Below are positions 51,694 to 61,458 of a stretch of DNA of 64,000 nucleotides, in pieces (within the stretch, counting starts at the first letter, position 1; each line of letters starts with the position of its first letter). The translations under genes were made by a program, and so were the position numbers. Location of the stretch: positions 1-64,000 of the forward strand of contig PXYV01000002.1 of assembly GCA_003023745.1 (NCBI GenBank), in the 5' to 3' direction. The notes under the pieces are model-generated. The model was not told the DNA's origin and did not search any database. It saw only the letters and a program-made list of their open reading frames with translations. Source of the stretch: Sulfobacillus acidophilus. GTDB taxonomy: Bacteria > Bacillota > Sulfobacillia > Sulfobacillales > Sulfobacillaceae.

Positions 51694-53355
51694 TTATTTG
51701 ATCGTTTGCAGCTCCGGCATGGACAACACCCATCGAATCGTTTCTCGCAAAAGGTCCCCCAAGATCTCACGGCTGTATTGCATTTCCAGGCGTTCGGTCG
51801 ACTGATGCGCATCTCGTCCCATTGGGCCTAAATTGATAATAGGCATTGACAGGCGAGGCGCTGGGTCATCCTCTACCCCGACCAGATTCGCGTAGAGGGC
51901 GTTGGCATTGGCGGATGGTTGGTAGAAGAAACTGAGGTCTGATAGCCCTGGATAATAGTGTTGGGTTTTCAGATCGATGTGGTGGGTTTGCCAGGTATAG
52001 GCCTTTAGATGTTGAATGACACCAGCCGTTGTCGGATTCGTGGCCGCGTCGACGGCGGGATAATAAGGCGGTGCAAAAAAGAGAACAATCATCGGTGCCC
52101 AATCGGTGGCCTTTTGCGCCCAGGCGTCGACTAGTTGCACACGGTTGTCACGGGGATCGTTTGTGCCAAAGAGATGGGCCCGGTTTGCGTCGGCGTGTGC
52201 AAAAGTTGTCGTTTGCGCCAGAATCTGCTGCTCTTGGGCCCGAACTGCCTCCGGACCACAGTACTCCTCAATGTGCGTACGCAATTCAGCATACGTGATG
52301 ATGCGGATGGACGGCAGGTCATGCTCCCCGACACCGTTGGGCAAGGCTTGCAGTTTTCTGAGCAAGTCCTCGGTCATCGCCTGTCGAGCACGATTGGCGA
52401 CTTCACGAAGCCTTTGCAGCAATAGGTCGGTGGACTCCTGAAATAACAGTACGTTGGCCAAGAGCACGGCGCGAAAAGGGGTTTGGACCGAGTAGCCGCG
52501 GCGCAAATCACTTTGTTTGAGCACCGTAGGCGGTGGAGTCCATTCCGTGTCGACCTGATCGCAAAAATCTGCATTAAGTTCTAACTCCCGCGCGATGTGG
52601 GAGACCATGAAATCCGCGTTGATGCCTGACCACGGTTCACCGACATGCGTTTCTGCGCCATAACAATAAAATCCGGCCAATGCTTTGCCGATGGACCCCG
52701 TATAGATGACGTGGTCCTGCGCATCTGGCGACTGAGCGAAAATGGGTTCGGAATTGACCATTAAGCAATAGTCCAATGCCCATCGTTGACGCCACTGCAG
52801 CAAAAGCGCGGCGACGGTGCGCGCGCCGAGTGAGTGAGCTTCTTCGTCTGGAACCGACACCATTACAATGTTTGCGGGCATTTCTTCTTGCGCTGCCTCA
52901 GCGAGGATGGCGAGGTGATGGGCGAGTCCAGCCTTCATGTCCATAATCCCCCGTCCGAACAACCACGTACCGGAGGCTAGTTGCGATTGGACAAGGGTCG
53001 GCAGATGCTCTGCATCACGCGACAGCGAAGGGCTGAGCGCATCGAGATCAAAGGCCAGGTCAGCATATGAACCGTAATCATCTACGGCGACAACATCGAA
53101 GTGACTTAACAGCACCACCGTCTTGCGAACCGCAACCTGGTCGGAACGAACCAATGCGACCAAAGCGCTGCGCTTGTCAGGGGTTGGATAAAGAGTCAGA
53201 TGGTCGGGATGTCGTCGAAAGTATTCGAGTTCTTTTAGCCAACCGGCGACGCATTGCGGGAATTGCCGTTCGGCCGCGGAACCGGTGATGCTGGGAATTG
53301 CGACGAGCTGGTGCAAGAGCTTTGTCCATGCGCTCGGAGACGACCACCGCGCCAT
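51694..53355 (-). CDS. rocB: M20 family metallopeptidase, RocB-like (arginine utilisation)
   Basis: VVLLSHFDVVAVDDYG, WLFGRGIMDMKAGLAHHLAIL, SVPDEEAHSLGARTVAALL; long insert typical of RocB. Confidence 0.8.
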   Translation of the reverse strand: MARWSSPSAWTKLLHQLVAIPSITGSAAERQFPQCVAGWLKELEYFRRHPDHLTLYPTPDKRSALVALVRSDQVAVRKTVVLLSHFDVVAVDDYGSYADLAFDLDALSPSLSRDAEHLPTLVQSQLASGTWLFGRGIMDMKAGLAHHLAILAEAAQEEMPANIVMVSVPDEEAHSLGARTVAALLLQWRQRWALDYCLMVNSEPIFAQSPDAQDHVIYTGSIGKALAGFYCYGAETHVGEPWSGINADFMVSHIARELELNADFCDQVDTEWTPPPTVLKQSDLRRGYSVQTPFRAVLLANVLLFQESTDLLLQRLREVANRARQAMTEDLLRKLQALPNGVGEHDLPSIRIITYAELRTHIEEYCGPEAVRAQEQQILAQTTTFAHADANRAHLFGTNDPRDNRVQLVDAWAQKATDWAPMIVLFFAPPYYPAVDAATNPTTAGVIQHLKAYTWQTHHIDLKTQHYYPGLSDLSFFYQPSANANALYANLVGVEDDPAPRLSMPIINLGPMGRDAHQSTERLEMQYSREILGDLLRETIRWVLSMPELQTIK

Positions 53356-53373
53356 TCAATATCCTTCCTCTCG

Positions 53374-54267
53374 CTAGTTGTGCCGCCACAAGGGCGCGGT
53401 GAGACAGGTGGGGCCTCCGGTACCCTTCAATGAAATCTCTAACCCTTCGTAATCCCAAACTGTGGCACCCCGCGATTGCAACGCCTGCTTGGTCTGAGGG
53501 TTGCCCGTGAGTATGAGGCATTGCCGCGGTGCTAAAGCCAGCACATTCGTGCCTAACGATTCGTACTCAGCATCGGACACCTCGATCAGCTCGATGCCCC
53601 GAGCCATGAGCCATTCGCGAAAGAATACGGGCAGGTAGCGCGAATAGACCACGGCCAAATCTCGATCGACCAGGCTTATGAGCGACATGAGATGAAGACA
53701 ATGGTCCGGTCCTTCGGCATGCGGCAAGGGTACAATCACCACTTCGTCGACGAGATGGCGCACAAGCTGCCTAAATTGCGTGACGCCATCGTCATTTGTG
53801 CGATAGCCGCGACCTAGGGCCACCGTCCGCTCGTCAATCCAGACCACGTCTCCGCCTTCCATGTGCCCGGGCGATTGAATCGAGCCCACGACAGGGATGT
53901 TGTGTGTGGATAGAAATTGGCGGACCGCCTCGGGTTCACCCTTTCGCAAGGGTTTTGCCGGGTTGAGCAAGATAGCTCCATCCCGCGTGACTTTCACGGC
54001 ATCATGCGTGTACAAGGAATCTAAGCCGGTCTCGGGCAATTCCTCAAGAAATTCGATGGACGGGACATGCTGAGCCAAAATGTCGACAAAACGACTAAAC
54101 TCCTGTTCTGCGCGATTGTATAAAGGGGCCTCTCGATATCCATAGCGGACCCACTCGCTGTCGCAGTAGGGTTGATTGCGAAAAGCGGCCTGCGGGGATT
54201 TTAGTAGGACCCGCGCCAACGGATCGACCATTGACTGTACGCCATATGCTGTCGTCATCACATGCAC
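53374..54267 (-). CDS. Dimethylarginine dimethylaminohydrolase/amidinotransferase-family protein
   Basis: SLYTHDAVKV, SPGHMEGGDVVWIDERTVALGRGYRTN, LHLMSLISLVDRDLAVV (His), GGPTCLTAPLWR (Cys). Confidence 0.85.
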   Translation of the reverse strand: MHVMTTAYGVQSMVDPLARVLLKSPQAAFRNQPYCDSEWVRYGYREAPLYNRAEQEFSRFVDILAQHVPSIEFLEELPETGLDSLYTHDAVKVTRDGAILLNPAKPLRKGEPEAVRQFLSTHNIPVVGSIQSPGHMEGGDVVWIDERTVALGRGYRTNDDGVTQFRQLVRHLVDEVVIVPLPHAEGPDHCLHLMSLISLVDRDLAVVYSRYLPVFFREWLMARGIELIEVSDAEYESLGTNVLALAPRQCLILTGNPQTKQALQSRGATVWDYEGLEISLKGTGGPTCLTAPLWRHN

Positions 54268-54305
54268 CCCTTGTTCGAGATTCGTCGGCGCGGCTCTCTT
54301 TTACG

Positions 54306-55919
54306 CTACAGGTTTTGCGGTAGCTGATCCACCTCGTCGGCGACATTTTGCGCTTCGCTTAACGAAGGCGTCACGCGCCCCGATGATACCGCCCAATAAA
54401 AGAAGGGAATTGACACAACGACGACGCCGATTTCGTCCCAGGGGGCAGGAATGGTTCCGGTACCGCCAAATGTGCCGAGCTTTGACCATAGCAGCATAAA
54501 CACCATGTACACCAAAAGCCAGACGGCACTTTTAATATCGCTCCAGTCGCGCTTGGCATCGCGTACGAAGTACACAACGTACACAATTAGGCCGAGCAGC
54601 GCCATGAGCCCCAAGTCGCGATTGATCGACCAACCGGTCCAATAGAAGATGAGACTGCCGACCACAAACCCGATTGGCGCCCACAGCGATAGCCTTCCCA
54701 ATCGATAGCGGCGCTTGAGGTCCGGACCCGTGCGCCGTAAGACCATTGTACTGACAGGCCCCATCATGTAGGTGAGGATGGTCGCGCTGGAAAGCACCCC
54801 TACTAATTTTTGCCAACTGGGAAAGGGAAGCAAAAAGGCAATGCCCAGCACGAAGGATAAGATGATGGCGCTGCCTGGAGTGGCGCGATGCGTCAGCTTC
54901 TCGAACGTCTTAGGAAAATAGCCATTGCGGGCAAATGCCAGGATGCCGCGAGGCGTGCCCGCTGCATACACCAACCCGGTGCCAAAGGGAGACACGATGG
55001 CGTCGCCGTACAAAATAATCGCGACCCAGCTGAGATTGAGGGCGAAAGCCAAGTTCGCGTAGGGTGACGCATAATTTAGCGCTGACCAGCCTTTGGCCAG
55101 TGCATGTGCGGGCACGGCGCCAATGAACACGATTTGTAGCAACATATATAAGATACCGACGCCGATCATGGCGATGATAAAGGCGCGGGGAATGTCGCGC
55201 TGCGGATTCTTGGCTTCTCCGGCTAAATCCATCATGGGACGAAAGCCGGTGTAGGCAAAGATAATGCCGCCCAGTGAGATAGCGGAAAACACGCCTCCCC
55301 ACCCATATGGTATGAAGCCACCCCCATAATGGTCGAAATTGGCGGGATGGAATCCCACCACGAGGAACGCGACAATGGTCAGCAAAGGAGCTGCGAATTT
55401 AATGAAGGTCAAAGGAGTATTGATACGTGCATACAGCTTGACGCCCAAATAGTTCACCATAAAGAAAAAGGCAACCAGGATGGCGGCCACCAAAAATCCG
55501 GGCCCGGTGAGCGAACCCGATGTGGCGTCGTACAGCCCGTGGATGTAGCTGGATGAGTACTGCAGGACTGCCTCTGCTTCAATGGGAGGAATGCCCGCCC
55601 ATGAGATGATGGCTGCCCAGCCGATGAGATAGCTGACGAAACGTCCGTGGGTGTATCGAGGATAACGAATAATGCCGCCCGCTTCGGGGAGCATCCCTGC
55701 CAGCTCGGCAAATGACAACCCCAGCACGATCACTCCAAAACCGCCGATAATCCACGACAAGATGGCCGCGGGCCCGGCAATGGTGGCTGCAGTCATCGAA
55801 GCAAAGAGCCATCCGGATCCCACTAGCCCGCCGATCGCCGTCATGGTCAAATCAACCAGTGTCAGTTCCCGCCGAAGCTTTGGGGCTTTTGTGGAGTTGG
55901 CCGGGTCAGACTCAGTCAT
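54306..55919 (-). CDS. APC family amino acid permease
   Basis: RRELTLVDLTMTAIGGLVGSGWLFAS; 12-TM-like profile. Confidence 0.88.
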   Translation of the reverse strand: MTESDPANSTKAPKLRRELTLVDLTMTAIGGLVGSGWLFASMTAATIAGPAAILSWIIGGFGVIVLGLSFAELAGMLPEAGGIIRYPRYTHGRFVSYLIGWAAIISWAGIPPIEAEAVLQYSSSYIHGLYDATSGSLTGPGFLVAAILVAFFFMVNYLGVKLYARINTPLTFIKFAAPLLTIVAFLVVGFHPANFDHYGGGFIPYGWGGVFSAISLGGIIFAYTGFRPMMDLAGEAKNPQRDIPRAFIIAMIGVGILYMLLQIVFIGAVPAHALAKGWSALNYASPYANLAFALNLSWVAIILYGDAIVSPFGTGLVYAAGTPRGILAFARNGYFPKTFEKLTHRATPGSAIILSFVLGIAFLLPFPSWQKLVGVLSSATILTYMMGPVSTMVLRRTGPDLKRRYRLGRLSLWAPIGFVVGSLIFYWTGWSINRDLGLMALLGLIVYVVYFVRDAKRDWSDIKSAVWLLVYMVFMLLWSKLGTFGGTGTIPAPWDEIGVVVVSIPFFYWAVSSGRVTPSLSEAQNVADEVDQLPQNL

Positions 55920-56301
55920 ATGACAACCCCCTTAAAGAATGTTGTTGCAAATCACTGGAATTTCTGCCGCCTCTTAAACCATCAGCGGCCATCACGCGTA
56001 TGGAGAATAATGCGTATTGCAGTGCGATATGAAAATTCCGCATATCGCCAGAAATATACGACATCGAGTCGCAAGAATCCTTCTCAGAGATGAAAAGTTG
56101 CGAGATCTTTTCGGCGTCAATTTGTCGCGTCATGAGGTTTCATGCGCCCGGAGTTTTGGCGGCGAACTCTCTTGCCGTTTGTAGGGCCCGGTGCCGATGC
56201 TTAAAAATTGATAGTGTTATGGGCGTAGGTGGCACTGAGGTGGGTAGGGATGGATTACGCAGAAACGTTGGGACAACCCGGTGCATGGAGGTCGCTTTTG
56301 G

Positions 56302-56733
56302 TTACGGACGGCCCCACTTGGTGATTTCGACGCCAAAATTGTTGCCGACAATGACCACACGCCCTTCACCCACTTCGAGTCCATTGATTTTAATACTTAC
56401 CGCCCGTTGCCACTCCCGATTGAGCACAATTTGCGTGCCGATACCCCAATTGAGCAATGAGCGAGTGGGCAAATTTTTTTGACCGAGACTGACAAACATG
56501 GTCACCGGCAGGCCCAAGGTCCGCTGAAGACGCGGATTATCCAACGCGGGATGCACCGACTCAACAAGATTTGTTGCCGGTGTCGGCGGTACGTTTGCGG
56601 TTTCGTTATCATCGCCCAAGGGAACACTGCCTGTCGCGGGCAAGGCTGTATCACTGTCAGGCGGATTGGCGGACAACGCCTCTAATAAGGCATCAATTTC
56701 CTCCTGTGACAAAGGTCTTTGATCGTCGGGCAT
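56302..56733 (-). CDS. FliN/FliY-like flagellar motor switch protein (SpoA domain), orphan
   Basis: N-terminal LSQEEIDALLEAL (CheY-binding peptide of FliM/FliY); C-terminal SpoA LGLPVTMFVSLGQKNLPTRSLLNWGIGTQIVLNREWQRAVSIKINGLEVGEGRVVIVGNNFGVEITKW. Confidence 0.85.
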   Translation of the reverse strand: MPDDQRPLSQEEIDALLEALSANPPDSDTALPATGSVPLGDDNETANVPPTPATNLVESVHPALDNPRLQRTLGLPVTMFVSLGQKNLPTRSLLNWGIGTQIVLNREWQRAVSIKINGLEVGEGRVVIVGNNFGVEITKWGRP

Positions 56734-56855
56734 TGAACCGTCTCCTTTCTCCGCACATCCATTGTAATCGATGCAGGCTTAATCTTTGTACTTTTCGTCG
56801 TGGAAAGGCTCTAGGTCAGTCAGTTCTTTGATAGATGGATGGAGTCAGAAGAGAA

Positions 56856-58822
56856 AATCCTAGCGGAACTTTCCTAGTTAGCCGGTCGCAAAATGGGAAA
56901 TCCCTTGCGGCGCAAGGGGTGCGGAGGTCTCGCGTGTATTATATAACGGGTTTGTCCATGGGAGCCGGTACGCCAAACACGTCCAGGAGTTTTTGTTGCC
57001 GACGGGTGCGCGTCGTGAGCGTCAGTCGGTCTCGGGTGCCGCTGGTCCCAGGATAGGCCAGCAACACTTCTTGAACCTCCGTCAGATCTTGGAGGAGTTG
57101 CGGTAAGCTCAGGTCGATGCCCTTCTGCGCCGCTTCGCGGCGCAAGAGGTGGGCCACGGTCACGGCGAGTACGCAGAGGAAGGCATGTACGCGGATCTTG
57201 TCGTCGGTCCAGTGATATTGCGGTTGCCAATGGAGCCACGAGGGTTGCTTCATATCCCGAAAGGTGTCCTCGACATGCCAGGCGTCGCGGTACGTGGCAA
57301 TAATTTGGGCCGTGGACCACTCAGCATGATCCGTAAACAGGATCGTCTTGCCCCAATGGGTTTCACCCCAGCGCACGCACGCATTGTGGTCCAGAGTAAA
57401 GTGCAAACGGGGACCCTCCGGGGCCTCCGTGACGGTCGTGTGAACCCAGTCGCAGACCGAGGGGCCGGCCGTGGCGACCGTCTCGGCTACCCGCTGCTCG
57501 ACTTTTGCCATGGGGGATCGGCGCCGCGCGGTGACCAGGCTTTTCTGTCGGGCGCGCAGCTGTTCATGCAGTTTGCGGAGGTGGGCAAACTCGCCTTGCC
57601 ACTGGTCCCAATACAAAGCCTCATTGTAGGTCACGACCACCGTCCGCTCAGCCCCGAATACGGTCCGAGTCGTGCGATACGCCTGAAGATCCCCGCAGTC
57701 CGGCACGACTTCATACTGGTCGATCGGCACCGCCAGGAGGTCCGGGACTTGGGGCGCTGTCAGCGACCCGACGCAGCCAGAGGGCCTCGCGTCGACCGCC
57801 GCTTGGGTGGCCGGGGAATTGTTGCCCTTGTCATAGACCAGGGTGACGGAGCCGCAATGCGTCCGCAAGGCCTGGTACCGCGCGACAAGCGTCTCGGTCA
57901 CCTGAGCGAATTGGGCGCTGTCATGCCGATTGCCCGGGAACACCGCGTGAAACAGGGGAATGTTGAAGTCGGTCGTGACCAGGACCGCCAAACCCACAGC
58001 GCGCAAATCGGCGCGCTGCTGCTTCTGATGGCCGCGCTGCGCCAGCGCACTGGGCGTCTGGGGATTCATCCACGTGTAAAAGTTGGTCGCATCATAGACG
58101 ACCGTCGACAAGTTCACGCCGAATTCTGCCACCATCCGTTGGCTGAGGGCCTGCTCGGCCTCCTGAATTCGATCGGCGGTCAAGTAAGCCATGTGATCCC
58201 AAAAGCGCTGGCTGCGCAGGTCCGCGTCGCGGACCGGAAAGTCATGATACAAGGCAGTGCGGCGAAACCATTCGCCCAATTTCGCCTTGCTGCAGGGGGC
58301 CAAGATCCGATTCAGCACGGCCAACAGCAGGTACGCCCCCACCGACCGCCCTTGGTCGCGCTTGGGCGCGACGCGATCAATCAGCTCCACCAACTGGAGC
58401 CGGCGGGCCACGACGAGCAGAGCTTGGCTCGCACCATACTCGGCCACCCGGACCCGGGTCGGCTCCGGGGGTTGCCCTTCCAGCCGGGCTACCACCTGTT
58501 CCGCCCGCCCCAGATATTGCTGTTTCACGAGGCGGGATTTCCCGTTCACCCGTTTGCCTTCGACGAGGTAGTAATACACATGCCCTTTGACCTTGCGTTT
58601 GGTAATCGTTGCCACCGATCGCACCTCCGGATTCGGGAGTTAATAAACAGAAGCTTTGCGATCGGCGGGGAAAAGTCCTTTGCCTTTTGGCGAATAAGAA
58701 GAAATTTTTTCTAACGCCACGATCGATAGCAGGGCTAATCCAGTTGTATAAACATCGATTTGAGACAGAACTTGGCTTTGAGGCGAATTTAACCGCCTAA
58801 CCCGGAAACTTCCGCTAGGATT
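56856..58822 (-). mobile_element. IS1634-type insertion sequence with terminal inverted repeats
   Basis: Left end aatcctagcggaactttcctagttagccggtc (56856-56887) pairs with reverse complement of right end aaccgcctaacccggaaacttccgctaggatt (58791-58822), 27/32 identical; encloses a 561-aa transposase. Confidence 0.85.
56939..58624 (-). CDS. IS1634-family transposase
   Basis: VKGHVYYYLVEGKRVNGKSRLVKQQYLGR; VVYDATNFYTWMNPQ; AEWSTAQIIATYRDAWHVEDTFRDMK. Confidence 0.85.
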   Translation of the reverse strand: MRSVATITKRKVKGHVYYYLVEGKRVNGKSRLVKQQYLGRAEQVVARLEGQPPEPTRVRVAEYGASQALLVVARRLQLVELIDRVAPKRDQGRSVGAYLLLAVLNRILAPCSKAKLGEWFRRTALYHDFPVRDADLRSQRFWDHMAYLTADRIQEAEQALSQRMVAEFGVNLSTVVYDATNFYTWMNPQTPSALAQRGHQKQQRADLRAVGLAVLVTTDFNIPLFHAVFPGNRHDSAQFAQVTETLVARYQALRTHCGSVTLVYDKGNNSPATQAAVDARPSGCVGSLTAPQVPDLLAVPIDQYEVVPDCGDLQAYRTTRTVFGAERTVVVTYNEALYWDQWQGEFAHLRKLHEQLRARQKSLVTARRRSPMAKVEQRVAETVATAGPSVCDWVHTTVTEAPEGPRLHFTLDHNACVRWGETHWGKTILFTDHAEWSTAQIIATYRDAWHVEDTFRDMKQPSWLHWQPQYHWTDDKIRVHAFLCVLAVTVAHLLRREAAQKGIDLSLPQLLQDLTEVQEVLLAYPGTSGTRDRLTLTTRTRRQQKLLDVFGVPAPMDKPVI

Positions 58823-59306
58823 GGTGCACAACGGAATTCCGATCGTTGGAAGCGTTGCTTCCCCAAACGGATTTGGGCTCATCTGCGGCGGTGCCGACCG
58901 TGTAACTGTAAATGACAGAGATGTATCGGTAGCGTGTCGGCTTCCGAATACTGAACTTGCTGGTGGCGTGGTTATGACCGAGCTGGGAGGAAACCATTGG
59001 TGGTCAGGGTTGTGCGAGTTTGGGGATGTTATGGAGCGGGTAGGTAGCACCGTACGGATTTTAGGTTCCACTGCGTTAGCTCTGATTGCCTGTGCACTAA
59101 ACCGTTGTGTTGCTACCGTTCTGGCACGATACCAACCATGGGATGTTGCAGGAGGGCTAGCAATTTGCAGAGCTGCGGGTGTCAGCGTGTTCAATTGGCA
59201 AGGAGACAGAGATCCCTTTCCCCTTAATGGGTTGGTCGCGACGCGTTTAAATGATCCCAGCCCTATTTTGCAGGTTACACGTACGCTAGCCAGTCGCCTG
59301 CGTTAA
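58823..59306 (+). pseudogene. Inositol monophosphatase-family protein, C-terminal fragment abutting the IS right end
   Basis: VGSTVRILGSTALALIACALNRCVATVLARYQPWDVAGGLAICRAAGVSVFNWQGD; N-terminal metal-binding half absent. Confidence 0.7.
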
Positions 59307-59332
59307 ATCCATATAGAATTGAGGAGCTCGAG

Positions 59333-60367
59333 ATGCACAGCACTATTCGTATTGGCTTGATCGGATTTGGAAACATGGGAAGAATTCACGCAGAAAATTT
59401 GACACGACGTGTGCGCGGGGCGGAGCTTGTTGCTGTTGCGGATCCACGCACGGATGTCGCAGATGTTGTACGCGTTGCCGATACGACGATTCCGTTTTAT
59501 CATGACTATCGTTTTTTGTTGGAGATGAATGATATTGATGCGTTTATTGTTGCTGCCGCTACCACGCACCATGCTGAAATACTCCGGGCGGTCGTGGAAT
59601 GTGGTCGCCCTGTATTATGCGAAAAGCCAATTGCGTTGACTAGTGCTGACAGCATGGCGATTTACAAATTGTACGAAGAACGTGGGGTTCCATTACAGAT
59701 GGGTTTTATGCGCCGCTATGACCCACAGTATATCAAGGCCAAACGTCTCATTGATGAGGGTAAAATTGGGCGACCATACCATTTTTACGGACTTAGTCGT
59801 GATCGTGTAGGCCCTCCGTACGAAGTGGCCCGGTATTCGGGCGGATTTTTTCTTGACACTGGCGTGCATGACTTCGACTTGGTACATTGGTTATTGAACA
59901 CCGAAATTGACTGTATCTTTGCGCGGGGGGATATCTTTCGGCACGAAGAATATAGGGATATTCCTGACGTAGACCAGGTCCACGCCAGTTTTCACTGTGT
60001 GTCCAAGGCTTTTGGACTCGTTGAGTTGTCTCGAGACGCGATTTACGGTTACGAAATTCGTACCGAGATCTTGGGAACAAATGGGGCAGTTCAAGTTGCA
60101 CCGCTTCATTCAACAGGCACGGTGTTGCTCGTTGATGGCGAGGTCATTCGAGACACATATGTCGATTATCGGGAACGATTTGATCAAGCCTATCTCAATG
60201 AACTACAGGATTTTGTAAACCGCATTAGGAGTGAACAACCGCTCGCGATTACGGCGATGGACGGAATTCGTGCTACCCTAGTGGGGGAGGCTGCAGCACG
60301 GTCGTTGGTTAGCGGACGCAACGAATCTGTTGAAGTCGGTGTTTTTCACATGGAATCTGGCAACTAA
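59333..60367 (+). CDS. iolG: Gfo/Idh/MocA oxidoreductase, inositol 2-dehydrogenase-like
   Basis: IRIGLIGFGNMGRIHAENL, VLCEKPIALT, MGFMRRYDPQYIKAKRLIDEGKIGRP, GGFFLDTGVHDFDLVHWLL; gaggag RBS. Confidence 0.88.
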   Translation: MHSTIRIGLIGFGNMGRIHAENLTRRVRGAELVAVADPRTDVADVVRVADTTIPFYHDYRFLLEMNDIDAFIVAAATTHHAEILRAVVECGRPVLCEKPIALTSADSMAIYKLYEERGVPLQMGFMRRYDPQYIKAKRLIDEGKIGRPYHFYGLSRDRVGPPYEVARYSGGFFLDTGVHDFDLVHWLLNTEIDCIFARGDIFRHEEYRDIPDVDQVHASFHCVSKAFGLVELSRDAIYGYEIRTEILGTNGAVQVAPLHSTGTVLLVDGEVIRDTYVDYRERFDQAYLNELQDFVNRIRSEQPLAITAMDGIRATLVGEAAARSLVSGRNESVEVGVFHMESGN

Positions 60368-61458
60368 TGTAAGTCATCTACGTACCTGGGAAGCGTGAGT
60401 AAAGGCAAATCGCGAGCGCGCATCAGCAGCCAGGCGTCATCGCGTGGTGGCCGGAATCAAGACCTAAGATCGCGGCCGGTTTCCTCGGTGATCCCCTTAT
60501 CACCGGATGGCAAGGCACCGGTCCGCCGGGTACAGTCGGCGTTTTAGAATTCACGTCAGATCGGCATTAAAGCCATCCATCAGACGCATGATGACACCCG
60601 GCTGTAATGCCCGTGCGCACGCCCATGGTGATTACCTCCTTCGCAATTCAAAAGAGTGCCCAGCGGGGAATCGCTGTCAAAGCCTCCGACCGTGAATGGT
60701 CACGGCGATCCTGGGGATTGGACGCCGTTTGTCAACCAAGCCTAATCCCATTGCTCGGAAACGAAACAAGCAACTGGATCGGTGAGCACATGACGGTGTT
60801 TGGGATGACATGCGAGCATGTATGGCAGGCAATGCCGTATCCCTCAACATAATTGGGACCCGGCGTAGCCCGGGCGACCCCAGCGGGCGGCGCGCTCGAA
60901 CATGGCAATCGTCACTTCGGGCGGTTTCGTGGTGATGCTTTTGTAAACGTCATGTGGCTTCCGCACCTTAGGTCAAAATCGTTGAGCGCCGCAAAGTTTT
61001 CAAGGTCAGGGCCACGACCCTTATGTAGTCACAAAGTACTCACGTGACGTTTGTCACGACCTCATGAGAGCCGAAATGCAGCTGAACGGGATGGTAACCG
61101 CCGGTCTTAGAATTGCCAATCGGCCATTCCCGAGAATTCGTGGTTAGCAGCGTCTAACCTGGGTAGCCAAAGATAATGGCGAGAGTTTTCTCATATTGTC
61201 CCCCTCGTAAAAATTTATTTCTGAATGCGCTTGTCTGCCATAGGATTTTTAAAAGAGGCGTCGAAATATGCGCATTACTGGGGCAGTGATCTGTTGACAA
61301 ACAATTAGGTCTGGGGCCTTATGCATTAGTGCTTGAGCCGAGAATGCCAACTCAAAGTGCATGTGCGGCAGGGACTTCAAAGTCGGGCCCCCTCGAGCTA
61401 CGTAACCAGTTTTCGGAACCAGAGGTATGCGATAGCACCGTATGTTAGTCAGTCGAAA

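Noticed and set aside
56101-56220. GC-rich structured leader upstream of the second APC permease, considered as riboswitch
   Set aside because: No consensus for guanidine, glycine or ZTP classes found by eye; may be residue of a decayed gene.
57149-58714. 521-aa plus-strand ORF opposite the IS1634 transposase
   Set aside because: Shadow ORF antisense to a confident transposase in high-GC DNA; no recognisable family.
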